A DNA stretch of 64,000 nucleotides from Rhabdophis nuchalis (lineage: Eukaryota > Chordata > Lepidosauria > Squamata > Natricidae), in contig CM077644.1 in the NCBI GenBank assembly GCA_039707465.1, forward strand, positions 187,227,462 through 187,291,461, written 5' to 3'. The position numbers were made by a program, and so were the translations under genes. The notes under the pieces were generated by a model. That model saw nothing but the letters and a program-made list of their open reading frames with translations. It did no database searches and had not been told where the DNA came from. Below, piece after piece: positions 1 to 11,464 of this stretch (position 1 is the stretch's first letter; every line of letters starts with the position of its first letter).

Positions 1-1228
1 CTACATGTTGGCTCTGAATTCTGAGAAACTGAGTTCTATCATAACAGAGTCTGCAATGCAAAACAGGACAGCTGTCAAAGCTCATCTCTAGTCTTCTTGG
101 ACAAGCCGGTTGCCAGCTTGTCTGAAGAAAATGGAGAGGAAAGATGCAGGCATCATCTGAAGAGCTTTGGCTATGCATATGGAAACCTAATGGACTGAAC
201 ATTCAAATCAGGATTGCTGTCAACATTTGTTCCCCAGATAAGCTGACTATTGGTTTGTCTAAGCAAAGTGGAGAGGAAAGCTCAGAAGTTAATCCAACAG
301 GGCTATAACTCAGCGCTGTAGCAATCAGAACTCACCCTCACTCTTCCTGGGCAAGTTCTACTAGGGTAGCCCACTGGTCTGAGCACAGCAGGAAAGAGCT
401 CTGGTAAGAATCTTGCTTTTTGTGAATTCTTACTTCTGTCTAGAGAGCAGTGGTGGCGGCAGCAGCAGCAGAACAGGAGAAAATAGAACCCAGAGCTGAG
501 CAGAAAAGGAGGGCAAAGGAAAATAGTCATTGCAAAAGAAAAAAAGATGAGATACCAGAGCCGTTTGTGTCTCTACCCTTGGCACTGATCACAAGCATCT
601 TAAGAACTCTTTTCTCTCATCCCAATTCTTAGTTATAATGCTTCAACTCTGGCATTTTCAGCTGCAACCTTAGGATGTGACTTAGCCTAAACGCACCATT
701 AATAAAACAAACAATCAAACAAAATCAAGGCAATGAACAGCAGCCCACCTAGAGTAAGTGGCTAGTTCCCACGCTAGTCTACTCTTCCTTCTTCCTCCTT
801 CGCTCTCTGGTCTGAGCATCCTGATAATTTGTGAACCTTGATAGATACTTTGTTTGGCTATCTGTGGTCATATGCTTTTTGCCACCCATCCATATAATTA
901 TTTTTTTTAAAAACAAAGATCTACTTGGGGAAGGAAGAAATGGAAAAGGGAACTTGTTCAGCTTGTTCTGCGGTTCAAATAGAACCCCTAAAGATGTTTG
1001 CTTTGAGGCAGAGCTCACTGAATCAAATAACCACTATTAGAAATCAGAAGTCTATCAGCATAAATTCTAATAGTATCCCACATTGCCACAAATGTTAGAC
1101 TCTACAGTTTGAAATGACACAATATTACATCAAAAGAACAGATACAGTCTTTATGCAAGTTTTGAAGCATGACTGTTTAGACCTTTTTCTCATAGAATAT
1201 AGCCTAGCATTCCTATTCAAACTGTGGA
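1..1228. other. No recognised feature
   Basis: AT-rich unique-looking sequence. The short ORFs around 303-632 and 779-1040 overlap on both strands and show no domain. Confidence 0.6.
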
Positions 1229-1232
1229 ATAT

Positions 1233-1320
<88 letters not shown>
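1229..1320. repeat. (TTTA)n microsatellite
   Basis: About 23 uninterrupted TTTA units. The LFIYLFIY reading frame over it is an artefact. Confidence 0.97.
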
Positions 1321-1450
1321 TTGCCTACCTATCTACTTACTTATTTTATTTCTTATTTAACAAATGTTCTCCAACCTACACCCAGTGACAAAATAGAATT
1401 TTACTAAACATACTTCTGTTCTCTTTTTCAAATGATTAATCACTTGGGAT

Positions 1451-2500
1451 TACTGTGTTTTCCCGAAAATATGACATGGCCTGAAACAAAGGCCATGCCG
1501 CAAATTTTGGGTGGGCAAAAATATTAGCCCCCCCGAAAATAACCCCCCCCCCTCTGGCCAGGCAGAGCACCACTCGTCGACCTAGTGGTATTCCGAAGGC
1601 GCCGAGCCACAGTAGCACCTGTTCGCCACCTTGCGGCTCGGTGCCTTCGGAATGCCCCTGTGGCTCGGTGCCTTCGGAATGCCCCTACCTTTGCATGGTT
1701 GGAGAGAATGGGGGGGTCGTTGGTTGGGGGCATCTGGGGGCTTTCCCCATCCACTCAGATCAAGGCGAGGGCTGAAGTCCAGGAGCCCAGCATTGAGGAA
1801 CGCTGGTGGAGGATTTAAACACTCCTCTCAGTGTTTAAGGATGGCAGTAGTGGCGGCGGGAGAAGGTGGCAGCGGCGTCTCCTCCTCCTCCTCCTCCTCC
1901 TCTTCATCCTGGGCCACTTTCTGGGGCGGCCTGGCAGGTGCCGTGCGAGGGGAGCCGGGGGCATGGCCCTTTTGACAAGGAGGGTGGCCCTTAGCGCCAG
2001 CAAGCCTGCTCCCTTCTGGCCTGATGGAGCAGCCCGTCCACATGGCGGGTCCTCAATGCCGGGCTCCTGGACTTCGGCGCCTGCTTGATCTGAATGGATG
2101 GGGAAAGCCACCAGATGCCCAACCAATGACCCCCCCCCCACCCCACACATTCTCTCCAGACATGCAGAGGTAGGGGCATTCCGAAGGTGCCAAACTTTGG
2201 GAGCTGGAGGGCTGCGAACAGGTGCACCCATGGCTTGGCGTCTTTGGAATGCCCTTACCTCTACATGGCTGGAAAGGGGGGTTGCTGGGTGGCTGCTCGC
2301 AAGCATGGTTACCTCATGGCTGCTGTATTGCTGCTGTGACAGCGCAACACAGCCATTCAACCCCGAGCCCGCTCACAAGAGAGCAGCCGCCCAGCAAGCC
2401 CAAACCAATAAGCCACCCCTCCCCCAATTATAAGACCAAGGCCACATTTAGTGGCTTAAAAACAATATAAGACATGTCTTACTTTCAGGGAAACACGGTA
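1451..2500. mobile_element. TA-flanked non-autonomous DNA transposon with fold-back interior (~1.05 kb)
   Basis: The left terminus TACTGTGTTTTCCCGAAAAT and the reverse complement of the right terminus TACCGTGTTTCCCTGAAAGT form inverted repeats bounded by TA, as in Tc1/mariner-type insertions. Inside, about 1655-1800 is an imperfect inverted repeat of about 2050-2205: GGGCTTTCCCCATCCACTCA pairs with TGAATGGATGGGGAAAGCC. The GC-rich loop has a (TCC)n run. No transposase is present, and the long frames here are by-products of GC-rich repeats. Confidence 0.85.
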
Positions 2501-3520
2501 TCATAATAGTAAAATAATGACAACAGAAATTGTGGTGGTAATAGTACCAGCTGCACTTCATTTGCACCCTGCCTTTTACAAAAAAAAATCATAGCAGTTT
2601 ATAGAGAATGAATATAGTACAAAATGTGATTAAAACACACAAACTCATACCCGTTACAATCAATTTCAATTTGAGCCATTAACAGAAAATACAATAAAGT
2701 CAGGATTGTAAGTGGTGTCAGGATGAGCCATCTCTCTCTTGGGAATATTGTTCTGTATTGCAAGTGCTGCAACAGAGAAGATGAGCTTCAAAAGAAGAGC
2801 AAAGGTGATCTGATGCTAGTTGATAGAATATGATTCTATCAGGCCTTTAGGCTTCCTTTTAGAAACAAATGTGAATAAGATTTAGAAAATATTCTGGTCA
2901 CAAACTATGTAAGACATTGAAGGTTAGGAACAGCATAAGGATTTGAATTTGAAAGCAGACTGAAATAGTAATGGAAAGTCTCCCTCCTTAGAACTTTCGT
3001 AGCTGCTTTCTGTCTGCATCCACACAACATATTTAATTTGCTATTGAATTGAACCCATTTTCTGAGTTTACAGCATAACATTGAACCATAGATTAGGAGC
3101 GTTTATTCAATATATTAAGCTGTGAACCAACGAACTAGCATTAGCACGAACCAAGCTTAACATATTGTGCAAATGCATCTACTAGATCTTTATTGGTCTG
3201 TTCAAGCAGGCTTTGTAAACATGTTCAGTGTTTTTGCACTATCTTCAAGAACAGTCCAATATAAAGGCCAATACATTCATTTATGAGAAAAAACCATCAG
3301 ATGAAAGCATGGCATCCCACTGGGCAACAGCACAACTGGCATGTTATCAGAGGTGATTCCAATAGGGAAGGTACACATTTATATACCTTTATGTAAGATA
3401 ATAAGGATTGTCAATATATGAACTGGAAAAAATGACAATGTTGGTTGTAAAGAGACACCCCTCCAATCTATATTAAGATGGTACAGTAAATATATTTTTG
3501 GTAAAAAGATGGAAACAGCC
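2501..3520. other. No recognised feature
   Basis: AT-rich non-coding sequence between the TA-flanked element and the 3.5-kb MITE. Confidence 0.6.
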
Positions 3521-3528
3521 CCCTAGGG

Positions 3529-3663
3529 CAGGGGTTCCCAAACTTGGCAACTTTAAGACTTGTGGACTTCAACTCCCAGAATTCTCCAGCCAGCATAACT
3601 GGCTGGGGAAATCTGGGAGTTGAAGTCCACAAGTCTTAAAGTTGCCAGGTTTGGGAACCCCTG
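3529..3663. mobile_element. Palindromic hAT-type MITE, 135 bp, with 8-bp TSD
   Basis: Nearly perfect hairpin: CAGGGGTTCCCAAACTTGGC at the left and its complement at the right, folding over almost the entire length. It is flanked by the exact duplication CCCTAGGG (3521-3528 and 3664-3671). The CAGGGGT terminus and 8-bp duplication are hAT features. Confidence 0.93.
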
Positions 3664-3671
3664 CCCTAGGG

Positions 3672-4491
3672 TCTGAAAAATAGGGGTGTGACAAGGCTAC
3701 TGCCCCTTTTAATGGGCATTGCACAGATTTCACACAGGTAAAAAGGGCCGATTTTTGATCAAGCAGTCATGGCTATTATTTTGATATAATTGACCACCCC
3801 AGTAAGCCCCTGATGAATCATGTGAGAGTTTTTTTGTCAGTTTCAGTGGTACATAACTGCGGGAATTTTATGCTAGCTTTATTGCTCCATGCTGCTGATT
3901 GGCATATGCATTTCTATGTTTGACATACTGGAAGGGGTAGCTGCTATAAAGTCTTTAGTCTGAAGTGGCCTTGGCAAGATCCATTGCTCTGTGAAGACAC
4001 CGAGATTCTCCTTACTGAGGTGAAGTTGCTTTGATGAAGTGCTCTCTATTGTCTTATAGCCCAATTCCAAAGTTCTAAAATCCAGAAGAGTTTTCTATAG
4101 TTTGTGATAACTGGAGCAAGTAAAATAAAGCAATTCGGCCATTTTATTTTACTGTTAGAATGGATGAAGTCACTGTTAAGAAGGGCACTTTTAAAATAAA
4201 AAAAAAATCCTTTAAGGATTTGTACTATCACAATACCACATTTTACCACGTATGTGGTAAATATTGCTACAAGTAACTACTTATCATTTATCAATCAAAA
4301 AGGTATCTAATTAATATACTGCCTTTTTGCTTTGTCTCAAAGAGACTTGGTATTCACCATTTTGAATGAGCAATGAATGAATAGTAATTTGGCTGTAAAC
4401 CATTAGCTTGGAATCCCCATCATTAGCAGGAAGTTATACTAACTTATCAGGTCAAAATGTTTTTTGTCCTTTCTTCTCTTTGTTGGTGTCC

Positions 4492-4493
<2 letters not shown>
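3672..4493. other. No recognised feature
   Basis: AT-rich. Two short reverse ORFs (3879-4249) have no recognisable domain. Confidence 0.55.

Positions 4494-4564
<71 letters not shown>
4494..4564. repeat. (TAA)n microsatellite at a LINE-type tail
   Basis: About 23 units adjoining the Rex1-like 3' end at 4565. Confidence 0.97.
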
Positions 4565-4945
4565 CTTTACTGTCATTGTAATAATATTGTAATAAAATTA
4601 CAATGAAATTGGTTTGAGCGCCGTGCCAACACTTGCACCAGGTGGGATACAGACAGCAGTGACAGTCACAACAGGAATCTCTCCAGGCAAACGAAAAGGC
4701 CGACAAATGACTGTTGAAACAAAATGGCTGACAAATGACAGTTGAAAAGGATCAACTGTACTCTGTCTCTTGTTATCCATCTCTTCAAATCTGCCCGGCA
4801 TTCCAGGAGCTGGTGGAAGAGGAGCACGTCTCTTTTTCTTCTTTTTTTTACAGTAGGTTCAGAGCGAGTTTTGATGGAAAAGTCTGCTGTGACACCAGGA
4901 GCTCAAAGCCGCTGCGCCTAAGCACGCCGCCATCTTGGAATTTAA
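4565..4945 (-). mobile_element. Short element sharing the Rex1-like 3' end
   Basis: On the reverse strand it begins with CAAGATGGCGGCGTGCTTAG and ends with CAATTTCATTGTAATTTTAT, ACAATGACAGTAAAG and a TAA array. The 3' end matches the Rex1-like LINE at 47.9 kb, but no RT coding is present. About 380 bp. It could be a LINE whose 5' end was joined to its 3' end by internal deletion, or a SINE-like parasite. Confidence 0.7.
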
Positions 4946-5956
4946 AGGAACTGAATAATTATCAATCTTAATTTGTACGTCTTAGATTTTCACTAGTAAT
5001 ATTTCTGTTTTTCCATATTCTCCATTGTCTTCTTTTTAAAAATAATCTTAGGCCCATGAGCTCTGTTTGCTAAAGAGGAAAATAATTTTTCTTCTTGATC
5101 TTCCTAGCCCCCTACTCTTTCCCCAGCATACTTTTATGGACCAAGACATGGAATATTGAAAGACAATGAGGACTTTTATAATTTTTAAAAACATAAACAT
5201 TTTTTTTCACATGTACACCAATTTGCATTTGCATTGTAGTGACTCTGCTAAATGTAAGTTCAAAGTGGATCTGGCAAAATGAATTATATTCTGTATTTTC
5301 TGTAACAACCTTGACATTCTTAACTACACAATGAGCCAACCTCATCTGTGTAGCACAGACAATACTTCTCACTCCAGACCTGCTAATTTCATGTCTACTT
5401 TCTATGCAAATGGACAAGCAGCAACTATAGGCTTCACATTTTCTTTAGATTGTATTCATTTGTTTAAAAGATTTCTATGGCTTTTTATGTTAGACTCTGG
5501 ACAGCTCACAAAAATAATAAATCTATAATCATAAAAACCATAATATCAAAAACTAAAAACTATAGATTGGCTTGTCTGTTAGTTTACATGTACTACTTTC
5601 ATTCCTACAGAAGTTAAAGATCTGTTTTATGGATGGAAACTTATGGAACATCCCTGAGAGCGGGTTTAGCAAGTCTGTTGCTAGTGATGGAAACTACAAC
5701 AGATTGTCATCCCAGTTCTATTATATGCCAATGTAACCGGAAGTCTTCAAGTTCCAGTAGCTCTGTAGGTTCACATTGCAAACTGTATCATATATATTCA
5801 GATTCTTCATGTAGTGAAGTGAGCTTGTGTAGCCTTTTGAAGCATGTTAACTCTGCCAGGAGCCAATCAACTGTCAGATTCCATATAACTATAGAATTTA
5901 ATTATATTCCCTTTTTAAATCTATACCTTGCACAATGGAATTAACATAAACAGTAA

Positions 5957-5960
<4 letters not shown>
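4946..5960. other. No recognised feature
   Basis: Two ORFs of about 100 codons (5112-5417 minus, 5633-5944 plus) lack known motifs, and I do not call them genes. Confidence 0.55.

Positions 5961-6031
<71 letters not shown>
5961..6031. repeat. (AAT)n microsatellite at an L2 tail
   Basis: About 23 units directly at the 3' tail of the L2-like fragment at 6032. Confidence 0.97.
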
Positions 6032-6503
6032 TTTTAATTTGTTGACCGCTCCCTCTCCCCGTAGGGACTCGGAGCGGTGCACAGGGAAAAACTAAAACAA
6101 TAAATATACAGACATATTAAAAACAAATTAAACAATACCTGTGCTAAAAATACTCCATTTACATACTAAAATTCCCTATTAACAACTAAAACCCCATAGA
6201 GAGAGACTACCCTAGGCCGGCCAAGCAGAAAAGATATGTTTTTAATTTTAGACGGAAGGAGCGGAGGTCCGTGGTCGTTCTAATGTCGGGGGGAAGGTCG
6301 TTCCAGAGGGCTGGGCCCGCCACAGAGAGAGCCCTTCCCCTGGGCGTCGCCCGCTGACAAAGTCTAGTGGACGGCACCCGGAGAAGTCCCTCTCTGTGGG
6401 AGCGAATCGGCCGTGAGGATGTGTGAGGCAGGATCCGATCCCGCAAATAGCTAGGTCCCGAGCCATGGAGCGCTTTAAAGATGATGACTAATACCTTGAA
6501 GTA
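6032..6503 (-). mobile_element. L2-like LINE 3' fragment, type B
   Basis: The reverse strand encodes the C-terminal end of the L2-like ORF (LRDRI..., SHREGLLRVPSTRLCQRATPRGRALSVAGPALWNDLPPD, ending CLAGLG), followed by the type B 3' UTR with its GTGCACCGCTCCGAGTCC block. The copy is 5'-truncated near 6503. Its tail joins the AAT microsatellite at 5961-6031. It closely matches copy B's C-terminus. Confidence 0.88.
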
Positions 6504-8846
6504 TGCTCACATACCTACGCTTCTGTTCACTTCTCTTAGAAAGGAAAACAAAGCATAAAAAGTAATGGCCCTCTGCATCCTGAATGTTGATTGGTAACAA
6601 AATGAAGGGATATTGCAAGTTCCACTAATTATCTGCTTTATATTTTTGCTGAATCTTACTTCTTTGAAAACAAGTAGCTGAGCCACCTCCCAATTTTAAA
6701 GCACAACTTTCAATTCCAAATTTCAGCTGCAAATCCTTGTTTAATCCACCTTGCTTAAGAAAGTAGTGGCCAGGTGCCAAACAAGATGCTAGGGGGGGTC
6801 TAATTAAAGCTGACTTTACTAGCAGTGCAATCAGTAACATAGGCACCGAGAATGTCTGATTTGGCCTTTGAGTCTACAATTTTCCAGACCAATGATTTGG
6901 CTGGAAGATCTCACAATCTATGAAAAGCAGCTGGATGTTCTCTAACTTACAAAAAATGCTTCCAAATTCTACCCCTTACATGACAAGCCTAGTAAAAGAC
7001 CACATTGCCAGAAGTTGTCTCTTTCCAAAAGGGATGCACTTAGAGTTTATGTCCTTTTCTACTGCACAAAACCTGCTGATCCATCGTCATTCATCCTGGA
7101 AAGAGTAACAGGCCAGAAGCTAGATGCACTAAATTTATTAGCCTTGTTAAGATTTCTGAGTCACTACATGGGGCTCGCAGTCTAGAAGAGGTTTTTGCTT
7201 TTCCTTCCTAGGCTAAATACATACCTCTCGAGGGGAAAAAAGTAGATGGCTCAATTAATATAAAACACTGATTTTGAAACAGCCGAAGTTCAGTTCAGTT
7301 CTGTTTTGGTATGTGATCTTTCATAGTGACTCTGTCTGAAAGTTTTTTGGTGGGTACCTGTGACAAAATATTGCGATCTGCACTTTGGTACAACTCTGCA
7401 CTGGTACAAACATAATGATATATAAATGAGTGGTGGCTAGCATTTATTTGTTAAATAAATTTTATAAACTGTTTCACAAAAAAGTCAAAACTACTAAAGG
7501 AAGCAAGGAAGGACAAAAACTGCAGAAAAAGAGTATATAAGTATATAAGACATAGAAAGAAGCTTCTGTTTTTTCTACAGCAAATACAAGTACAATTACA
7601 ATATTGTCAGTGGCAGCTAACATTTTATAACCAATATTGATACACTCTTATTCAACAGCCTTAAAGTAGATCACTAAAAGGGTGCGTCCACTAAAATAAA
7701 CTAAATATCTGTAAAGAAAATTAGAATTGAGAAGAAACAACTTCCCAATCTATGATGCCCAACTGAGCCCTAACTATCAGTATGAAACTCAAAGATTGAA
7801 TGATTGAGAAGAAATTATCATGTAAAATGGCAGATGATCAGAATAAAAACGCCCCTATGTTGTTTGAGAAATTATTGTGATACACAATGCTGCTGATTTT
7901 AAGTATATGATGACAATCCTATATGGATGAAGAAACATCTAAGCTTAAACAATTGGATTAGTTAAATTAGAGCATTTTTTTCTTAGGACAGAGGAATGAG
8001 TACAAAATGTATTATGATTGGGACATGGAAAATATAATTGTCCATCAGACTGATTAATGGAATAATTTAAGATTAGATTAGTAGAACTATCTGATTAGAA
8101 ATTTGAATCAAAGATTATGCTGCAAATATATTTCACCCATCATAAGTATAGAATTACATGTTTCAAATTGAATATTAACAAAATATGTGTTTAAGTAGCA
8201 TTTCTTTGGTTGAGTGTATGATTATATCTATGTAAATGCGCCCTGAATCTAGTGGATATAAACAATGTAGTGGAATGGAGCTCCAACGTATTCAGTGCAG
8301 AATCCAATTTTTCTCCTATACTTCCATTCAGCCAAAATTTCAGTTAAAACCACAAAATGTAAGATGGGAGAATAATGCAACTACATATAAGATGTCAAAT
8401 TGCCTTAGAAGATTAAGAAAGTGTGGAGGCAGGAGCTTCTGTTGGAACAATGAAAATAAATTGTGCAGATAGCCGGATGTCACCTATGATTCATGACTTC
8501 GTTTGGGAAGATATTTTACTTGGTATACTTATTAGAGTTTAAATTCTTTTTGATTCAAAGTCTGTCACCTCATTTACATAATCTTCTTCACAGATTTTTT
8601 TTAAAAAAACCCAAAACCAAACTCAGAGAGCATCAAGAGCCACACAGTTCAATCCTGAGCTATAAATATTGTCTTCTGTTGGTAAGAAGAGCAGTGTCAA
8701 AATATCTGGGTATCTCTGCATGCACTCTAGCATGGGAGGGTGGTTTCCTTTACATCACAGAACAATTAATTTTATTTTCTCTCATCCCCTGGATAAGAAG
8801 CCAATCCAATCTAGCTTGTCTAATTTTAGACTTGTTTATTAGGTAT
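6504..8846. other. No recognised feature
   Basis: About 2.3 kb of AT-rich sequence without clear repeats or coding potential. Confidence 0.55.
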
Positions 8847-9275
8847 ACCCCATACATCCCTTCGACCGACTCGCTCCCAGGGAGAGGGTCTTCTCCGGGT
8901 GCCGTCGACCGGGCAATGCCGGTTGGCGGCTCCCAGGGGAAGGGCCTTCTCTGTGGTGGGTCCTACCCTCTGGAATGGCCTACCTCCCGATCTCCGTTCC
9001 ATCACAGATCTCCGCTTGTTTCGTCGGCACTTAAAAACTTACTATTTTCACCTGGCCGGCCTAGCATGATCTACTCCACACCCATTGTTTTTATAACAAA
9101 TCAAAATTTTAATTTATGGGTTTTTAAATTTAAATTATTTTAAGCAGGGTATTGATTTAATTTAGTTATTATTTAATAATATTTTGTATTTATGTATATT
9201 TATTTTAAATCTCTGTTCGCCACCCTGAGTCCCTTTGTGGTGAGATGGGTGCGGGTTACAAATGTGAATAAAATA

Positions 9276-9303
<28 letters not shown>
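8847..9303 (+). mobile_element. L2-like LINE 3' fragment, type A
   Basis: Plus-strand copy of the last part of the type A LINE, from the segment encoding PHTSLRPTRSQGEG through the C-terminus, 3' UTR and AAAT tail. It matches 40349 to 40790 almost base for base apart from small changes, and one reading frame runs through much of it. It is strongly 5'-truncated at 8847. Confidence 0.9.
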
Positions 9304-9306
<3 letters not shown>

Positions 9307-10108
9307 GGGTTTCCTGGGTGGTAAATTTGTTAAGGGATTCTTGTTCCTCATTTCTGTAGGACGACGTTTAATATAAGTAATGCTTTTACTTAATCAATCC
9401 AACCTAACATCTTCAGTGCCAATGTCAGTGTTCTTCTATTTATGAGGGCTTCGGGGGTGTGGATTTGTGGAGTGAGGATCTTGTGATGGGTCAGGTCTCA
9501 GTCATCAGTGAGTCTAATGAGGGAAAGATGGAAGGAAAGTGAAGTGGATGAGGAACAGGAAGGTAGATGGACCTAGCTTACAGTGGTGATGGTTGCACAC
9601 TGGAAGAATTAAAAGATCATATTAGGGACAGTTTCTCATGAAGAAAATCTAGCTAGGTGATTTGTAAGAGTTGACACTGATTTGATAGCACAAAATTTTT
9701 ATTAAACAGAAAATTTATATAGGTACTTAAGCAGTGAATCCTACTCAAATCACTGATTTTTTGTTGGGATAAGCCCTCTCACATATATACTCTTCATCAC
9801 CATCACACACCATCTAAGGATAATTAATTCAAGTAGCTCCATATTATTTTTATTTGAAGCTGTAAAAACCAAATCTAACCTGTAGGTGGCACCATGAACC
9901 CACAGACATTAGAAATGAGTTAGGAAAGTTCAAAGAATTTAGTAATTTTACTAATTTAGTAATTTTAGAGGCTTCTTAGCATGGTGAGTAGACGCAGATG
10001 GTCTCTGGAACCAATAATGATAATTGAAAGACAACTTCAAAATGCTACTTTAATGTTTCAGACATTACACATCTGGAACTTTGATGTGTCTAGAACCTAG
10101 TAAATCAA
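9304..10108. other. No recognised feature
   Basis: AT-rich. A small direct repeat of AATTTAGTAATTTTA lies at 9937-9968. Confidence 0.55.
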
Positions 10109-10580
10109 TTGTTGAAATTAATCCATATGCAAAGCAGGGGTATCAGTCTGGCAACTAAATGCAGATTAATCTGCAATTTTGTGTTTCCCATAGTTACTTA
10201 TACTTGCAAAAGTTGGACCATGAAAAAAACTAGACGGGAAGAAAATCAACTTGTTCAAGCAGTGACGTTGGAGAAGGCTTCTGTGCATTGCTTAGACAGC
10301 AAAGGTGACAAACCAAGAATATAGCACATAAAACCAGATATATCTCTGGAAGGAAAAATAAAAAAAAAGTGCCTTAGTTATTTAGGCCATGAAATATGAT
10401 CTAACTTACTGGAAAAGGCAGTTATGCTTGTAATAGTGATAAAAAGAAATGAGGACACCAAAAACATGATATCAAAGCTGACACTAGCCAGAACATAAAA
10501 CTGAAAAGAGCCATACAAGTTTCGGAAAATGTGGAGAGACTTGGTTCATAGAATTGCCAAGAAATGAACATGATGGAATG
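10109..10580 (+). mobile_element. BovB/RTE-like LINE 3' coding remnant
   Basis: Reading plus-strand frames gives a decayed C-terminal region of an RTE-type reverse transcriptase: RGISLATKCRLICNFVFPIV, TYTCKSWTMKK, then after stops LSYLGHEI and WRDLVHRIAKK. These correspond to the known BovB order (TKVRLVKAMVFPVV, GCESWT, YFGHVM, WRAAVHGVAKS). Multiple stops and frame changes show it is old. A hAT-like element begins directly at 10589. Confidence 0.7.
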
Positions 10581-10588
10581 AATATCAT

Positions 10589-10856
10589 CAGTGGAGGGAT
10601 TCAAATTTTTTTACTACTGGTTCTGTGGGTGTGGCTTGGTGGACATGGCATGGCTTGGTGGGTGTGGCTTGGTAGGTGTGGCAGGGGAAGGATACTGCAA
10701 AATTCCCATTTCCTACCGATTAACTGGGCCTCAGGAGGCAGAGAATAGATGGGGACAGGGCCAGTCAGAGGCGGTATTTACTGGTTTTCTGAACTACTCA
10801 AACTTTCTGCTACCGGTTCTCCAGAACTGCTCAGAACCTGCTGAATACCACTTCTG
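10589..10856 (+). mobile_element. hAT-like CAGTGG-TIR non-autonomous element
   Basis: Left CAGTGGAGGGATTCAAATTT, a TTACTACTGGTTCTGTGGGT motif, CTACCGGTTCTCCAGAACTG, and right GCTGAATACCACTTCTG. Flanks AATATCAT and GAGATCAT agree at 6 of 8. Same family as 27.5 and 61.0 kb. No coding. Confidence 0.8.
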
Positions 10857-10897
10857 GAGATCATTCTCATCATTCTCATCACCCTCATCATCATATG

Positions 10898-11113
10898 CAG
10901 TGGTGGGTTCCTACCGGTTTGGCCAAACCGGTAGTAGTATGGCATCCTGGATTGCTGGAATTGGCAGTGACCTAGGCCTGCTGCACTCCCAAACTGGTTC
11001 CCCAGTAGCTGCTGCCATCTGACAATTTTAATTGAATTGTGCATGTGTGTGCATCACGCACCTAGCGTGCGCATGAGCAAACTGGCAGTAAAGCCGTCTG
11101 GAACCCACCCCTG
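10898..11113. mobile_element. hAT-like element with CAGTGGTGGG ends
   Basis: Begins CAGTGGTGGGTTCCTACCGG and ends GTCTGGAACCCACCCCTG, an inverted repeat. The flanks share ATATG only. It contains ACCGGTTTGGCCAAACCGGT, a perfect small palindrome. Confidence 0.7.
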
Positions 11114-11140
11114 GCTATATGGCATATATCTCTAAGGTGT

Positions 11141-11154
11141 ATGTGTGTGTGTTT

Positions 11155-11186
<32 letters not shown>

Positions 11187-11262
11187 GAGGGGGGAGGGAG
11201 GGAGGGAGGGAGTCAGTCAGTCAGTCAGTCAGTCAGTCAGTCAGTCAGTCAGTCAGTCAGTT
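11141..11262. repeat. Compound microsatellite (TG)n-(GA)n-(GGGA)n-(CAGT)n
   Basis: Four adjacent simple motifs. The CAGT part (about 13 units, 11211-11262) continues the last bases of the reverse-strand SINE. Confidence 0.95.
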
Positions 11263-11464
11263 TTGACCTCTGGCAATTGTCTGGATTAATTTCTGCAGGT
11301 TTTTGCAACATATTTGAAAATGGCTTGCCATTTCCTTCTTTCTAGGGCTGCAAGAGTGTGACTGGCCCAAAGTCATCCAGCTGGCTTGTGCCATAGTCAA
11401 GATTAGAACGCAAGATCTCTTCGTTTCTAGCCTTGTGCTTTAACTGTTGCACAACACTGGTTTT
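11263..11464 (-). mobile_element. tRNA-derived SINE
   Basis: On the reverse strand a tRNA-like head with an A box (CAGTTAAAGCACAAGG) and B box (GCGTTCTAATC) is followed by GATGACTTTGGGCCAGTCAC and ends GTCAAAACTGAC. It is homologous to the SINE at 63.28 kb. Its terminal ACTG motif runs directly into a CAGT array. Confidence 0.75.

Noticed and set aside
1114..1320. 68-codon frame rich in LFIY
   Set aside because: It is a translation of the TTTA microsatellite.
1815..2360. 181-codon reverse frame and the overlapping frames on both strands
   Set aside because: They fall inside the GC-rich fold-back transposon and have no domain, and frames stay open in several phases because of base composition.
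11211..11262. CRISPR-like regular repetition
   Set aside because: It is a 4-bp microsatellite with no spacers.
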